A stretch of 64,000 bases of DNA from Catellatospora coxensis (lineage in GTDB: Bacteria > Actinomycetota > Actinomycetes > Mycobacteriales > Micromonosporaceae), in contig NZ_BONI01000017.1 in NCBI RefSeq assembly GCF_016862635.1, forward strand, positions 1 through 64,000, in the 5' to 3' direction. A program made the translations under genes and the position numbers. A model generated the notes under the pieces. The model saw only the letters and a program-made list of their open reading frames with translations. It ran no database searches and was not told where the DNA came from. Below, one piece after another: positions 16,435 to 27,511 of this stretch (the first letter of the stretch is position 1; the number at the start of each line of letters is the position of its first letter).

Positions 16435-17568
16435 TCAGTTGTCGAGCAGCAGGCCGACCTTCTGGAACTCCTTCAGGTCGCGGTAGCCGCACTTGGCCAT
16501 GGCCCGCTTGAGGCCGCCGAACAGGTTCAGCAGGCCGTCCGGGTCGGTGGCCGGGCCGTAGAGCACCTGCTCCAGCGTGCCCAGCGGCTCGGGGGTCAGC
16601 CCGATCGAGCCGCGCGGCAGCTTCGGGTGGCTGGCCGACGGGTGCCACCACAGGCCGTTGCCGGGCATGCCGTCGGCCAGCGACAGCGGCGCGCCGAGCA
16701 TGACGGCGTCGGCGCCGCAGCCCAGCGCCTTGGCGATGTCGCCGGAGGTGTGCAGGTCGCCGTCGGCGATCAGGTGCACATACCGGCCGCCGGTCTCGTC
16801 CAGGTAGTCGCGGCGGGCCGCGGCCGCGTCGGCGATCGCGCTGGCCATCGGCACCCGGATGCCGAGCACGGCCTCGCTGGTGGTCAGGTGGTCCGCGCCG
16901 ATGCCGACGATGACGCCCGCCGCGCCGGTGCGCATCAGGTGCAGCGCCGTCTGGTAGTTGGTGCAGCCGCCGACGATGACCGGCAGGTCCAGGTCGGCGA
17001 TGAACTCCTTGAGGTTCAGCGGCTCGTCCACGGTGGAGACGTGCTCCGCCGACACGATGGTGCCCTGGATGACCAGCAGGTCCACGCCGGAGTCGAGGAT
17101 GACCGGGGCCAGCGCCAGGGTGTGCTGCGGGGACACCCGCACCGCCACGGTGACGTTGCCGTCGCCCGCGAGCGCGCGCATCTCCCGCACCCGCTCGGCG
17201 ATCAGCTCCGGCTTGATCGGCTCGGCGGCGTAGAGCTGCTGCAGCCGGGCGGTCAGGTTCTCGTCCTCGCCGGCCTCGGCCAGCGCTTCGAGCTGCTTGC
17301 GCGGGTCCTCGTACCGGGTCCACAGGCCCTCGACGTTGAGCACGCCCAGCCCGCCGAGCCGGCCCAGCGCCACCGCGCTGGCCGGGCTCATGATCGCGTC
17401 GGACGGGTGCGCCACGCACGGGATGCCGAACTTGTACGCGTCGAGCTGCCAGCTCGTCGAGACGTCGTCCACATCGCGGGTACGGCGGCTCGGCACGATC
17501 GCGATGTCATCCAGGTGGTAGCCGCGCTGGGCGGTCTTCCCCATGCCGATCTCGACGATGTCACGCAC
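16435..17568 (-). CDS. guaB3: GuaB3 family IMP dehydrogenase-related protein
   Basis: 377-residue TIM-barrel protein of the actinobacterial GuaB3 class (IMP dehydrogenase family protein 2), which lacks the CBS pair of GuaB. The start is a GTG (VRDIVEIGMGKTAQRGYHLD) with AGAGGA upstream; the open frame runs on far upstream only because the DNA is GC-rich. Recognisable pieces are VIVGGCTNYQTALHLMRTGA, GVIVGIGADHLTTSEAV and GDIAKALGCGADAVMLGAP. It lies 38 bp downstream of guaB, so they are probably one transcript, as in M. tuberculosis. Its activity is less well established than that of GuaB. Confidence 0.93.
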   Translation of the reverse strand: MRDIVEIGMGKTAQRGYHLDDIAIVPSRRTRDVDDVSTSWQLDAYKFGIPCVAHPSDAIMSPASAVALGRLGGLGVLNVEGLWTRYEDPRKQLEALAEAGEDENLTARLQQLYAAEPIKPELIAERVREMRALAGDGNVTVAVRVSPQHTLALAPVILDSGVDLLVIQGTIVSAEHVSTVDEPLNLKEFIADLDLPVIVGGCTNYQTALHLMRTGAAGVIVGIGADHLTTSEAVLGIRVPMASAIADAAAARRDYLDETGGRYVHLIADGDLHTSGDIAKALGCGADAVMLGAPLSLADGMPGNGLWWHPSASHPKLPRGSIGLTPEPLGTLEQVLYGPATDPDGLLNLFGGLKRAMAKCGYRDLKEFQKVGLLLDN

Positions 17569-17606
17569 AGTGGGTCCTCTCCGCGGTTCGCTTAAGCATG
17601 CAGACG

Positions 17607-19205
<1,599 letters not shown>

Positions 19206-19278
19206 TCATGGAGATCTGTCGCTGACGCGCGGGGGACTCATGCCTGCGCTGCCGCGCTCAGGGGTCTAACGTGAAGGG

Positions 19279-19659
19279 GTGCAGCACGACGAGCCCATTG
19301 ACCCCTTCCACGGGGATCCGACCGACCCCACGGCGGGCCTGGACGACCCCGAGGGCGACGCGTACGGCGAGCTCTCGACCTCCGAGCGCGCCGACCTGCT
19401 CGCCGACCTCGCCGAGCTCGAGGTCTACCAGGTGCTGCTCTCCCCCAAGGGCATCCGCGGCCTGGTCGTCGACTGCGAGGACTGCCGCGAGCCGCACTAC
19501 TTCGACTGGGACCTGCTCCGGGGCAACCTGCGCCACCTGCTCGACTCGGGCCGACCGCGCGTGCACGAGCCCGCCTACGACCCCGACCCCGACCACTACG
19601 TGACCTGGGAATACGCCCGCGGCTACGCCGACGCCGTAGACGACATGGTCGAGGAGTAG
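19279..19659 (+). CDS. DUF5319 family protein
   Basis: 126-residue acidic cytoplasmic protein conserved next to guaB in actinobacteria (Rv3412 position in M. tuberculosis). It shows a Cys pair (DCEDC, about residue 72) and the aromatic stretch HYFDWDLLRGNLRHLLDSG. Starts at GTG 19279, with AAGGGG directly upstream but unusually close. It diverges from guaB. Function unknown; the CxxC could bind metal. Confidence 0.85.
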   Translation: MQHDEPIDPFHGDPTDPTAGLDDPEGDAYGELSTSERADLLADLAELEVYQVLLSPKGIRGLVVDCEDCREPHYFDWDLLRGNLRHLLDSGRPRVHEPAYDPDPDHYVTWEYARGYADAVDDMVEE

Positions 19660-19719
19660 CGCCCACCGCCCCGGGCCTTCGGCCTCGGCCCCCTGCCGCA
19701 AGGCCGGGATGTCCTGCGG

Positions 19720-19751
19720 CGCCCGGCGCGGGGAGGGGTCCGCGCCGGGCG
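19720..19751. terminator. Bidirectional hairpin between convergent genes
   Basis: A 12-bp perfect stem (CGCCCGGCGCGG with CCGCGCCGGGCG) and an 8-base loop between the convergent DUF5319 gene and the BldM-like regulator gene. Confidence 0.7.
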
Positions 19752-19760
19752 TCGCTCGGG

Positions 19761-20561
19761 TTAGAAGACCAGGCCGGCTCGGAAGCCGGCGGCGACCGCG
19801 TGGGCGCGGTCGCGGGCGCCGAGTTTGCGGAACAGCCGGCGGGCGTGGGTCTTGACGGTGTCCTCGGAGACGAACAGGTCGCGGCCGATCTCGGCGTTGC
19901 TCTGGCCGTCGGCCATGCCCCGCAGCACCTGCAGCTCCCGCTCGGTCAGCGTGACCGAGCGGGCCGGGCGCACCACCCCGCCGGGCGGGGCCTCCCCCGG
20001 CAGGTCGCCACGCTGGGCGGGCACCACCGCGGACGGCACCGAGCCGGGGCCGCGGTTGGCGTACGGGACGGACATGCCCGGCCCGGCCGGCGGCATGGCC
20101 CGGCCAGGTCCGTGGGCTCCGGCGGCGGGCGCGCGGGACGCGCCTGCCATCACGCCGCTGACCGCGGGCCGCACGGCGTCGGCGGTCCGCGCGGCGGGCC
20201 TGCTGACCAGCAGCAGCGCCTTGGCGGCGGTGCTCACCGGATCAGGCTCGGTCCCGCCGATGAGCCCTCTGGCCCCGGCCCGGATGGCGGCCTGCGCGGC
20301 GGCGGGCTCCTCCGGGCCGAACAGCACCAGCTGGGCGTGTGGCACCGCGGTCATCACCTTTCGGGTGAATCCCACGGTATCGGGCCGGGTGAGCGCGGTG
20401 TCGGCCAGCACGATCCCGGCCGGGAACGCGGCAAGCTGCGCGATCGCCTCGGCGGCACTGGTCACGGTACGCACTCCAGCGGCCACGCCCAGCCGCTCGG
20501 CACACGAGGCGATGGTCGCGGCCGCCGCGGCGGTGCGGACGCATACGAGAACGGTCTGCAC
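19761..20561 (-). CDS. BldM-like orphan regulator with degenerate receiver and LuxR HTH
   Basis: 266 residues from the GTG at 20561, which has GAGGGGG just upstream. The N-terminal part folds like a receiver, but the acidic pair is missing (VLVCVRTAA) and the conserved Lys is lost (GARGLIGGTEPD); an Asp at the acceptor position remains (IVLADTALT). A Gly/Pro/Ala linker of about 65 residues follows. The C-terminal HTH (SNAEIGRDLFVSEDTVKTHA, RRLFRKLGARDRAHAVAAGF) strongly resembles BldM. In Streptomyces coelicolor bldM (SCO4768) lies between whiD (SCO4767) and guaB, the same setting. I infer a developmental regulator whose DNA binding is not controlled by ordinary phosphorylation; orthology to bldM is likely but unproven. 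Confidence 0.82.
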   Translation of the reverse strand: MQTVLVCVRTAAAAATIASCAERLGVAAGVRTVTSAAEAIAQLAAFPAGIVLADTALTRPDTVGFTRKVMTAVPHAQLVLFGPEEPAAAQAAIRAGARGLIGGTEPDPVSTAAKALLLVSRPAARTADAVRPAVSGVMAGASRAPAAGAHGPGRAMPPAGPGMSVPYANRGPGSVPSAVVPAQRGDLPGEAPPGGVVRPARSVTLTERELQVLRGMADGQSNAEIGRDLFVSEDTVKTHARRLFRKLGARDRAHAVAAGFRAGLVF

Positions 20562-20761
20562 GGTGATCCCCCTCTCTCCTGCGAAGAAGACCACGAGACA
20601 CCCAGATCATTACGCACTTTCCGGGGATTCCGTCGAAATCTCGGTCCAGCACTACCTGATCATCCACTGGATGGCGACAAGTGGACGTACGCGGAGTAAC
20701 GTGCTGACGTTGCCTAAATCTCTTCGCTTGAACTCAAGCCTCCCATCCCCTAGGAGGTCAG

Positions 20762-21127
20762 ATGGCTCACTTCCGCAGACTTCCCGGTCCGATAGCCGAC
20801 GTTTGGGACTGGCAGCATCACGGCGCGTGCAAAGGCCGTGACAGCCTGCAGTTCTTCCACCCCGATGGTGAAAGAGGCTCATCTCGGGGGCGCCGCGAAA
20901 GCGCGGCGAAACAGGTATGCGAACGCTGTCCCGTGCGCTCCGAATGCGCCGCGCATGCGTTGACCACCCGCGAGCCGTACGGCGTATGGGGCGGGTTCAC
21001 CGAGAACGAGCGGCACCAGTTGTTGCAACTGGGCTGGCGCGAATGCGCAGACCGGCGCGGCGAGCGCGTCGACGTGCGGCGGCTCGAAGCTCGACTCTCC
21101 GAGGACGTCAGCGCACCTGCACGCTGA
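20762..21127 (+). CDS. WhiB-family iron-sulfur regulator (WhiD/WhiB3-type position)
   Basis: 121-residue WhiB-like protein that should bind a [4Fe-4S] cluster through four Cys: one in HHGACKGRD and three in VCERCPVRSEC. The G-[VI]-W-G-G turn is present (YGVWGGFTENER), followed by a basic C-terminus. A textbook AGGAGG lies just upstream of the ATG. By position (next to the BldM-like gene, upstream of groEL) it corresponds to S. coelicolor WhiD and M. tuberculosis WhiB3. Its last 20 bp overlap the 3' end of the opposite gene. Probable role: redox-responsive control of development together with a sigma factor. Confidence 0.9.
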   Translation: MAHFRRLPGPIADVWDWQHHGACKGRDSLQFFHPDGERGSSRGRRESAAKQVCERCPVRSECAAHALTTREPYGVWGGFTENERHQLLQLGWRECADRRGERVDVRRLEARLSEDVSAPAR

Positions 21128-22643
21128 TCGTGTGCCAGCCGGTCGCCCCGTCCGGGGCGGGATCGGCGCGGGCCTCCGTCTGGACCTGACCACTGGTGTC
21201 CGCCGCGCGCACGGCGAGCGTGTGCTCGCCCGGCGCGGCGTCCCAGCGGAACGTCCACTGCCGCCAGGTGTCCGGTGACACGGTGCCGGCCAGGTCGGCG
21301 GGCTGCCACGGGCCGTCGTCGACGCGTACCTCCACCGCGGTGACCCCCCGGTGCTGGGCCCACGCGACACCGGCCACGGTGACCGTGCCCGCGGTGACGG
21401 TGCCGCCCTCGCGCGGGGTGTCGATCCGGGACTCGGTCTTGATCGGCCCCTGCGCGGACCAGCCCCGGCGCACCCAGTACGCGTCGAAGTCAGCGAAGGA
21501 ACTCAGCTCCAGCTCGGTGACCCACTTGGTGGCGCTGACGTAGCCGTAGAGGCCGGGCACCACCATGCGCACCGGGAAGCCGTGCTCGACCGGCAGCGGC
21601 TCGCCGTTCATCGCCACCGCCAGCATCGCGTCCCGGCCGTCGCGCAGCAGCGCGGTGGGCGTGCCGCAGTTCCAGCCGTCCACCGACCGGCTGACCACCT
21701 GGTCCGCGCCGTCCAGCGGGCCGGCCTCGTCGAGCAGGTCCTTCAGCGGCACGCCGAGCCAGCGCGCGTTGCCGATGAGGTCGCCGCCGACCTCGTTCGA
21801 GACGCAGGCCAGCGTCACGTACCGCTCGATCATGGGACGGGCCAGCAGCTGCTCGAAGTCGAGCGTCAGGGGCCGGGCGACCCGGCCGTGGATGCGCAGC
21901 TGCCACGTCGCCGGATCGACCTGCGGCACGATCAGCGCCGTGTCGATCCGGTAGAAGTCGGCGTTGGGCGTCACGTACTCCGACAGGCCGGCCACCGGCG
22001 GATCGACCGTGCCCGGCAGCGCGGGCGCGGGGCTGCCCGGCCGTGGCAGCGTGATCGCCGCGCGGGCCTGCTGCACGTCCTTGCGGGACGCCAGCGCCCG
22101 CCCGAGGTAGCCCGCGACCGCCGCCGCCCCGAACCCGGCCACGCTCAGCCGCAGGAAGCGCCGCCGCCCCGCCGCGCGAGACGCCGCGGTGGCCGGGCCG
22201 TCCGGCAGGTTCTCGACACGGCCGGCCACCCCCAGCAGCAGGTGCAGCACGCCCACCGCGGCGGCCGCGCCGAGCACGGCGGGCAGGAAGGCGGCGGGCC
22301 CGGCGTCCGGGCGGCTCAGCGCCGCCACGGCCCCGATCAGGCCGAACAGCGCGATCCCGGCGACGCCCCAGCGGAAGTCCCGGCGCGCGGCCAGCCCGAC
22401 CAGCGCCGCGAAGAGCGCCAGCAGCAGCGACGTGCCGACGAGCAGGGCGATCTTGTCGTACACCCCGAAGACGCTGATCGCCGCGGCCTTGACCGGCTCC
22501 GGCACCAAGTCGATCACCGCGCCGCCGACCGCGATCAGCGGCGCGGTGCGCGGCCCCGTCCACACCGCGACCAGCTCGCCCAGCCCCACCGCCACCGCGG
22601 CCGAGACCACACCCGCGACCATCGCCCGTCCACGACTAACCAC
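21108..22643 (-). CDS. Membrane molybdopterin oxidoreductase, sulfite-oxidase-like
   Basis: 511 residues: an N-terminal set of about five transmembrane helices (residues 8-150), an RRRFLRLSVAGFGAAAVAGY segment (about 168-188) that looks like a Tat-type internal signal, and an extracytoplasmic sulfite-oxidase domain. The Mo-coordinating Cys is in VTLACVSNEVGG (about residue 280). The dimerization domain follows from about residue 415 (TPREGGTVTAGTVTVAGVAW). The closest relatives are actinobacterial membrane-bound proteins of the SuoX/YedY superfamily; the electron acceptor and substrate are unknown. Its 3' end overlaps the WhiB gene tail-to-tail by 20 bp. Confidence 0.87.
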   Translation of the reverse strand: MVSRGRAMVAGVVSAAVAVGLGELVAVWTGPRTAPLIAVGGAVIDLVPEPVKAAAISVFGVYDKIALLVGTSLLLALFAALVGLAARRDFRWGVAGIALFGLIGAVAALSRPDAGPAAFLPAVLGAAAAVGVLHLLLGVAGRVENLPDGPATAASRAAGRRRFLRLSVAGFGAAAVAGYLGRALASRKDVQQARAAITLPRPGSPAPALPGTVDPPVAGLSEYVTPNADFYRIDTALIVPQVDPATWQLRIHGRVARPLTLDFEQLLARPMIERYVTLACVSNEVGGDLIGNARWLGVPLKDLLDEAGPLDGADQVVSRSVDGWNCGTPTALLRDGRDAMLAVAMNGEPLPVEHGFPVRMVVPGLYGYVSATKWVTELELSSFADFDAYWVRRGWSAQGPIKTESRIDTPREGGTVTAGTVTVAGVAWAQHRGVTAVEVRVDDGPWQPADLAGTVSPDTWRQWTFRWDAAPGEHTLAVRAADTSGQVQTEARADPAPDGATGWHTISVQVR

Positions 22644-22762
22644 GCCCGCCAGTCTGCCCCGCGTCGCCGCGCAACGGCAGGGCCCGACGGCTTACCGTTT
22701 CCTTACCCCGTCCGGCCGACCGCCCCCACCCGCCTTCACGTCACGCACGTGCCCCCGGCTGC

Positions 22763-22826
22763 CTGCACTTTCGGGGAGACTGCGGCGACGCGGCGGCCCG
22801 AAGCTGCGGTTTCCCCGAAAGTGCAG
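22763..22826. repeat. 64-bp palindrome C
   Basis: Inverted repeat with 23-bp arms (22763-22785 and 22804-22826; outer 15 bp CTGCACTTTCGGGGA identical, three mismatches further in) around an 18-base loop. Only one copy lies in the window. It sits upstream of the oxidoreductase gene and downstream of the hypothetical membrane-protein gene, both on the minus strand. Its size matches the family A palindromes although the arms are unrelated. Confidence 0.75.
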
Positions 22827-22857
22827 CGAGCCGGCCGCGAAAGCCGACTGCGCGGGG

Positions 22858-23760
22858 TCACTGGACGGGGTGGACGGGGATGTCGACGGCGATGTTGGGT
22901 GGGGCGTCGAAGCTGCCGTGGATGACGCTGAAGGACAGGCGGACGGAGTCGACGTCGGGGCCGAGGACCCCGTCGAAGACGATGACGCCGGTCGCCTCAC
23001 CGCCTGCGGGCACGGTCTCCGGCCAGGTGCTCGCGCCCGGGTCCGGCAGCAGCGTCTCGCCCGCGGCGGTGAGCTGGGCCCGGCCGAACGTGGGCAGCGT
23101 GAGCGCGTCCCCGCCCGTGTTCTCGCCCCGGATCTTGACCTTGGTGGCCTGGCTGGTGACCTCGACGCTCAGCACGGTGATGGTCAGCGGCCCACCGGTC
23201 GCGGACGCCGCCGACGCCAGCCGCTCCTGACCCGACTCGTTCCGCTTCGCGATCCACGGCGGCGTCGCGAACTCGCTCAGCTTCGCCACCCCGGCCTGCA
23301 CCGCCGTGGTGGCCAGGTAGCCGCCGCCCGCACACAGCCCGAGCAGCAGGATCGCGGTCGACACCAGCCCGATCCCGCCCCGCCGCGCCGGTGTGCCCGC
23401 CGCCGCACCCGCCGGCCGGGCGCTGCCGTAGCCGCCCGGATAGGCCGAGCCGCCCGCGTAGGTGGTGCCGTGACCGCCCGCCGGCGCGGCGGGGACCGCG
23501 TAGCCGTGTGCCTGCGGGACCGCGCCCGGACCGGTGCCCGGCGGTTCCGCGGCCGCGCCGCGCGAGCTGCCGCTCTTGGCCAGGTCGATCACGCCGAGCA
23601 GCAGGGCGACGACCAGCCCGACGCCGCCGGAGACGGCCAGCGCCTTGGCCTTGCTCACCTCGGCCGCGGTCAGGTAGTCGGTCAGGCCGGTGCCCAGCGT
23701 CGCGACCAGGTAGGCCAGGCCCACCAGGCCGAAGTAGCGCACCATGCCGCGACCGGTCAT
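22858..23760 (-). CDS. Hypothetical membrane protein
   Basis: 300 residues, family not recognised. Two N-terminal hydrophobic helices (about 8-25 and 40-60) are followed by a Gly/Ala/Pro/Tyr-rich linker (65-125), another transmembrane helix (about 130-150), and a C-terminal extracytoplasmic beta-rich domain (about 185-300, LTITVLSVEVTSQATKVKI) that resembles DUF4352-like immunoglobulin folds. It lies between the oxidoreductase and groEL genes, on the same strand as both, and is separated from groEL by a terminator. Coding is supported by the actinobacterial codon pattern and the coherent domain layout. Confidence 0.75.
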   Translation of the reverse strand: MTGRGMVRYFGLVGLAYLVATLGTGLTDYLTAAEVSKAKALAVSGGVGLVVALLLGVIDLAKSGSSRGAAAEPPGTGPGAVPQAHGYAVPAAPAGGHGTTYAGGSAYPGGYGSARPAGAAAGTPARRGGIGLVSTAILLLGLCAGGGYLATTAVQAGVAKLSEFATPPWIAKRNESGQERLASAASATGGPLTITVLSVEVTSQATKVKIRGENTGGDALTLPTFGRAQLTAAGETLLPDPGASTWPETVPAGGEATGVIVFDGVLGPDVDSVRLSFSVIHGSFDAPPNIAVDIPVHPVQ

Positions 23761-23807
23761 GCCAGGACACTATCGACCGCCGTGCATGCCGCATACGACA
23801 GAAACGC

Positions 23808-23843
23808 GACAGCGGGCCCCGGCCGGAGCCGGGACCCGCTGTC
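23808..23843 (-). terminator. Terminator after groEL
   Basis: A 16-bp stem with one mismatch (GACAGCGGGCCCCGGC against GCCGGGACCCGCTGTC), 20 bp past the groEL stop on the minus strand. Confidence 0.75.
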
Positions 23844-23862
23844 GATGTTCAGCCGCTCAGGC

Positions 23863-25524
<1,662 letters not shown>

Positions 25525-25535
25525 TTAAACGTCAC

Positions 25536-25573
25536 GATGCCCCGGCTCACCCTCGCGGGCGGGCCGGGGCATC
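25536..25573 (-). terminator. Hairpin between groES and groEL
   Basis: An 11-bp perfect stem (GATGCCCCGGC with GCCGGGGCATC) with a 16-base loop in the 68-bp groES-groEL spacer. It could be a partial terminator or RNA-processing signal that sets the groES:groEL ratio. Confidence 0.6.
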
Positions 25574-25580
25574 GCACGGA

Positions 25581-25889
25581 TCACTTCTCGACGACCGCGA
25601 GGACGTCGCGGGCGGAGAGCAGCAGGTACTCCTCGCCGGCGTACTTGACCTCGGTGCCGCCGTACTTCGAGTAGATGACCTTGTCACCCACCTTGACGTC
25701 GACCGGGATGCGGTTGCCCTTGTCGTCGACGCGGCCGGGGCCGACAGCCAGGACGGTGCCCTCCTGCGGCTTCTCCTTGGCGGTGTCGGGGATCACGAGG
25801 CCCGACGCGGTGGTGGTCTCAGCCTCGTTCGCCTGGACCAGGATCCGGTCCTCGAGCGGCTTGATCGCAACCTTCGTCGCGGTAGTCAC
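25581..25889 (-). CDS. groES: Co-chaperonin GroES
   Basis: 102-residue GroES ([19 protein letters not shown] to [13 protein letters not shown]) that caps the GroEL ring. The mobile-loop region ([18 protein letters not shown]) is intact. I chose GTG 25889 because AGGAGG stands 8 bases upstream; the ATG two codons before it is only 2 bases from that site. Two CIRCE operators lie upstream, so HrcA repression and heat induction are expected. Confidence 0.96.
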   Translation of the reverse strand: MTTATKVAIKPLEDRILVQANEAETTTASGLVIPDTAKEKPQEGTVLAVGPGRVDDKGNRIPVDVKVGDKVIYSKYGGTEVKYAGEEYLLLSARDVLAVVEK

Positions 25890-26016
25890 GAGCATACCCT
25901 CCTGGGGTATAGCCCCGGGTTCTCGCGGCACGAGACCCGGGTGTTGTCTTCTGGTCAAGTCTTCGCCCGGGCGTTGCCGTCGTCGCGGGTGTCGGCCCCG
26001 CCGGGCGGGTCATGCA

Positions 26017-26043
26017 TTAGCACTCTGCAGGGCAGGGTGCTAA
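26017..26043. promoter_or_regulatory. CIRCE operator 1 (HrcA)
   Basis: TTAGCACTC - 9 bases - GGGTGCTAA, one mismatch from the CIRCE consensus (TTAGCACTC-N9-GAGTGCTAA). It lies about 130 bp upstream of the groES start on the minus strand. Confidence 0.9.
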
Positions 26044-26063
26044 CTCCGAACATTATGCCGCGT

Positions 26064-26090
26064 CTAGCACTCAGTCAAGGAGAGTGCCAG
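26064..26090. promoter_or_regulatory. CIRCE operator 2 (HrcA)
   Basis: CTAGCACTC - 9 bases - GAGTGCCAG, two mismatches from the consensus, 20 bp beyond operator 1. Two operators in series are typical of tightly HrcA-controlled groES operons. The rest of the 358-bp gap (25890-26247) contains the groES promoter and no gene. Confidence 0.85.
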
Positions 26091-26247
26091 CCGCCACTCG
26101 GTGAATTATCCGATTCACCAGGTGTCCAGCGCTCACCGGGGCGTGTCCGCCGGTCCCTGTGACGTTCCTCCGGCGCGGTGGTCAGGCGCGGCGGGGTGCC
26201 GTCGGCCGCAGCCGAGCCGAGCGGGTGCGCGCTGCGAGAATGGCGGC

Positions 26248-27423
26248 GTGGATCTCGAACAGTTGGCGCAGCTGCGTACCCCCGACGGTGTCGCGGCGCT
26301 GGACCTGGCAGGCGAGCTGGCCGGGACCGACGAGCTGACCGCCGCCTCGGCGTTGCGGGCCCGCGGCGTGCCGCCGGGCCTGGCCGCCGCCGCCCTCACC
26401 CAGGTCGCGCTGCGCGGCCGGGCCGCGGCCAAGTTCGGCGCGGACGCCGGGCGGGTCTTCCTCACCCGCGCGGGCCTGGAGCAGGCCACCCGCGAGATCG
26501 TCGCGGTACGCCGCGCGGCCCGCCTGCGCGCCGCGGGCGTGACGGCCCTGGCCGACCTGGGCTGCGGCCTCGGCGCCGACCTGCGCGCCGTCGCCGCCAC
26601 CGGCATCCGGGCGTACGGCGTCGACGCCGACCCGCTCACCGCCGCCTGCGCCGCCCTCAACGCCCCCGCCGCTACCGTCACCTGCGGCGACGCCCAGGAC
26701 TTCGACCTGAATCTGGTCGACGCGGTGTTCTGCGACCCGGCCCGCCGCAGCGGCGGCCGCCGCATCTTCCGCCCCGAGGACTACTCCCCGCCCTGGGACT
26801 GGGTGGTCTCCCTACCGCAGCGGGTGCCGCACACCGTGCTCAAACTCGCCCCCGGCATCGACCAGGCCCTGCTGCCGACTGGTTGCGAGCTGGAACTGGT
26901 GTCCGTCGACGGCGACGTGGTCGAGGCCGCCGCCTGGTGCGGCCCCCTGGCGGCCGCCCCGCGCCGCGCGACCGTCTTCCGCGACGGCGTCCCGCACGAG
27001 CTCACCGGCACCGGCGAGCAGACCGCGCCCGTCGCCCCGCCCGGCCGCTACGTCACCGACCCCGACGGCGCCGTGGTCCGCGCCCACCTCGTCGCCGAGT
27101 TCGCCGCCGCCCACGACGGCTGGCTCGCCGACCCCAACATCGCCTACATCTGGTCCGACACCCCGATCAGGTCCCCCTTCGGCCGCTGCTTCACCGTCGA
27201 CGAGGTCCTCCCCTTCTCCCTCAAACGCCTGCGCGCCACCCTCCGCACCCGCGGCGTCGGCCGCCTCGAAATCCTCAAACGCGGCAGCGCCCTCGACGTC
27301 GAACACCTCCGCCGCGACCTCCGCCTCTCCGGCCCGAACCCCGCCTCCCTCCTCCTCACCCGCACCGCCACCACCCCCCTAACCATCCTCGCCACCCCCC
27401 TACCCCCCACCCCGCCGCGTTGA
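26248..27423 (+). CDS. Class I SAM-dependent methyltransferase with THUMP-like C-terminal domain
   Basis: 391 residues from GTG 26248 (VDLEQLAQLRT). A helical N-terminal region (about 1-95) precedes a Rossmann methyltransferase core: motif I LADLGCGLGADLRAV (about 105-120), GVDADPLTAACAAL, and an acidic motif with FCDPARRSGGRRIF (about 155-170). The C-terminal half carries the THUMP-like domain (RCFTVDEVLPFSLKRLRATL, VGRLEILKRGSALD). Such actinobacterial proteins are predicted RNA or DNA base methyltransferases, but the substrate is unknown. The TGA stop is the first triplet of palindromic repeat B1. It is divergent from groES. Confidence 0.85.
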   Translation: MDLEQLAQLRTPDGVAALDLAGELAGTDELTAASALRARGVPPGLAAAALTQVALRGRAAAKFGADAGRVFLTRAGLEQATREIVAVRRAARLRAAGVTALADLGCGLGADLRAVAATGIRAYGVDADPLTAACAALNAPAATVTCGDAQDFDLNLVDAVFCDPARRSGGRRIFRPEDYSPPWDWVVSLPQRVPHTVLKLAPGIDQALLPTGCELELVSVDGDVVEAAAWCGPLAAAPRRATVFRDGVPHELTGTGEQTAPVAPPGRYVTDPDGAVVRAHLVAEFAAAHDGWLADPNIAYIWSDTPIRSPFGRCFTVDEVLPFSLKRLRATLRTRGVGRLEILKRGSALDVEHLRRDLRLSGPNPASLLLTRTATTPLTILATPLPPTPPR

Positions 27424-27480
27424 TCATGAACTTATGGCACGGCTCGACGGCGTTTCGTGTCCACAAGTCCCTGATCGATT
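27421..27480. repeat. 55-bp palindromic repeat, family B copy 1
   Basis: Imperfect inverted repeat whose outer arms are GATCATGAACTTATGG (from 27422) and the partly complementary CCACAAGTCCCTGATC (to 27476). It is about 75% identical, without gaps, to a copy at 43146-43205. The stop codon of the methyltransferase gene is its first TGA. It is followed by ybaK 30 bp on. Confidence 0.75.
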
Positions 27481-27511
27481 CCGCCGCCCGCGGCGGCGGT
27501 AGCATCGCGGC

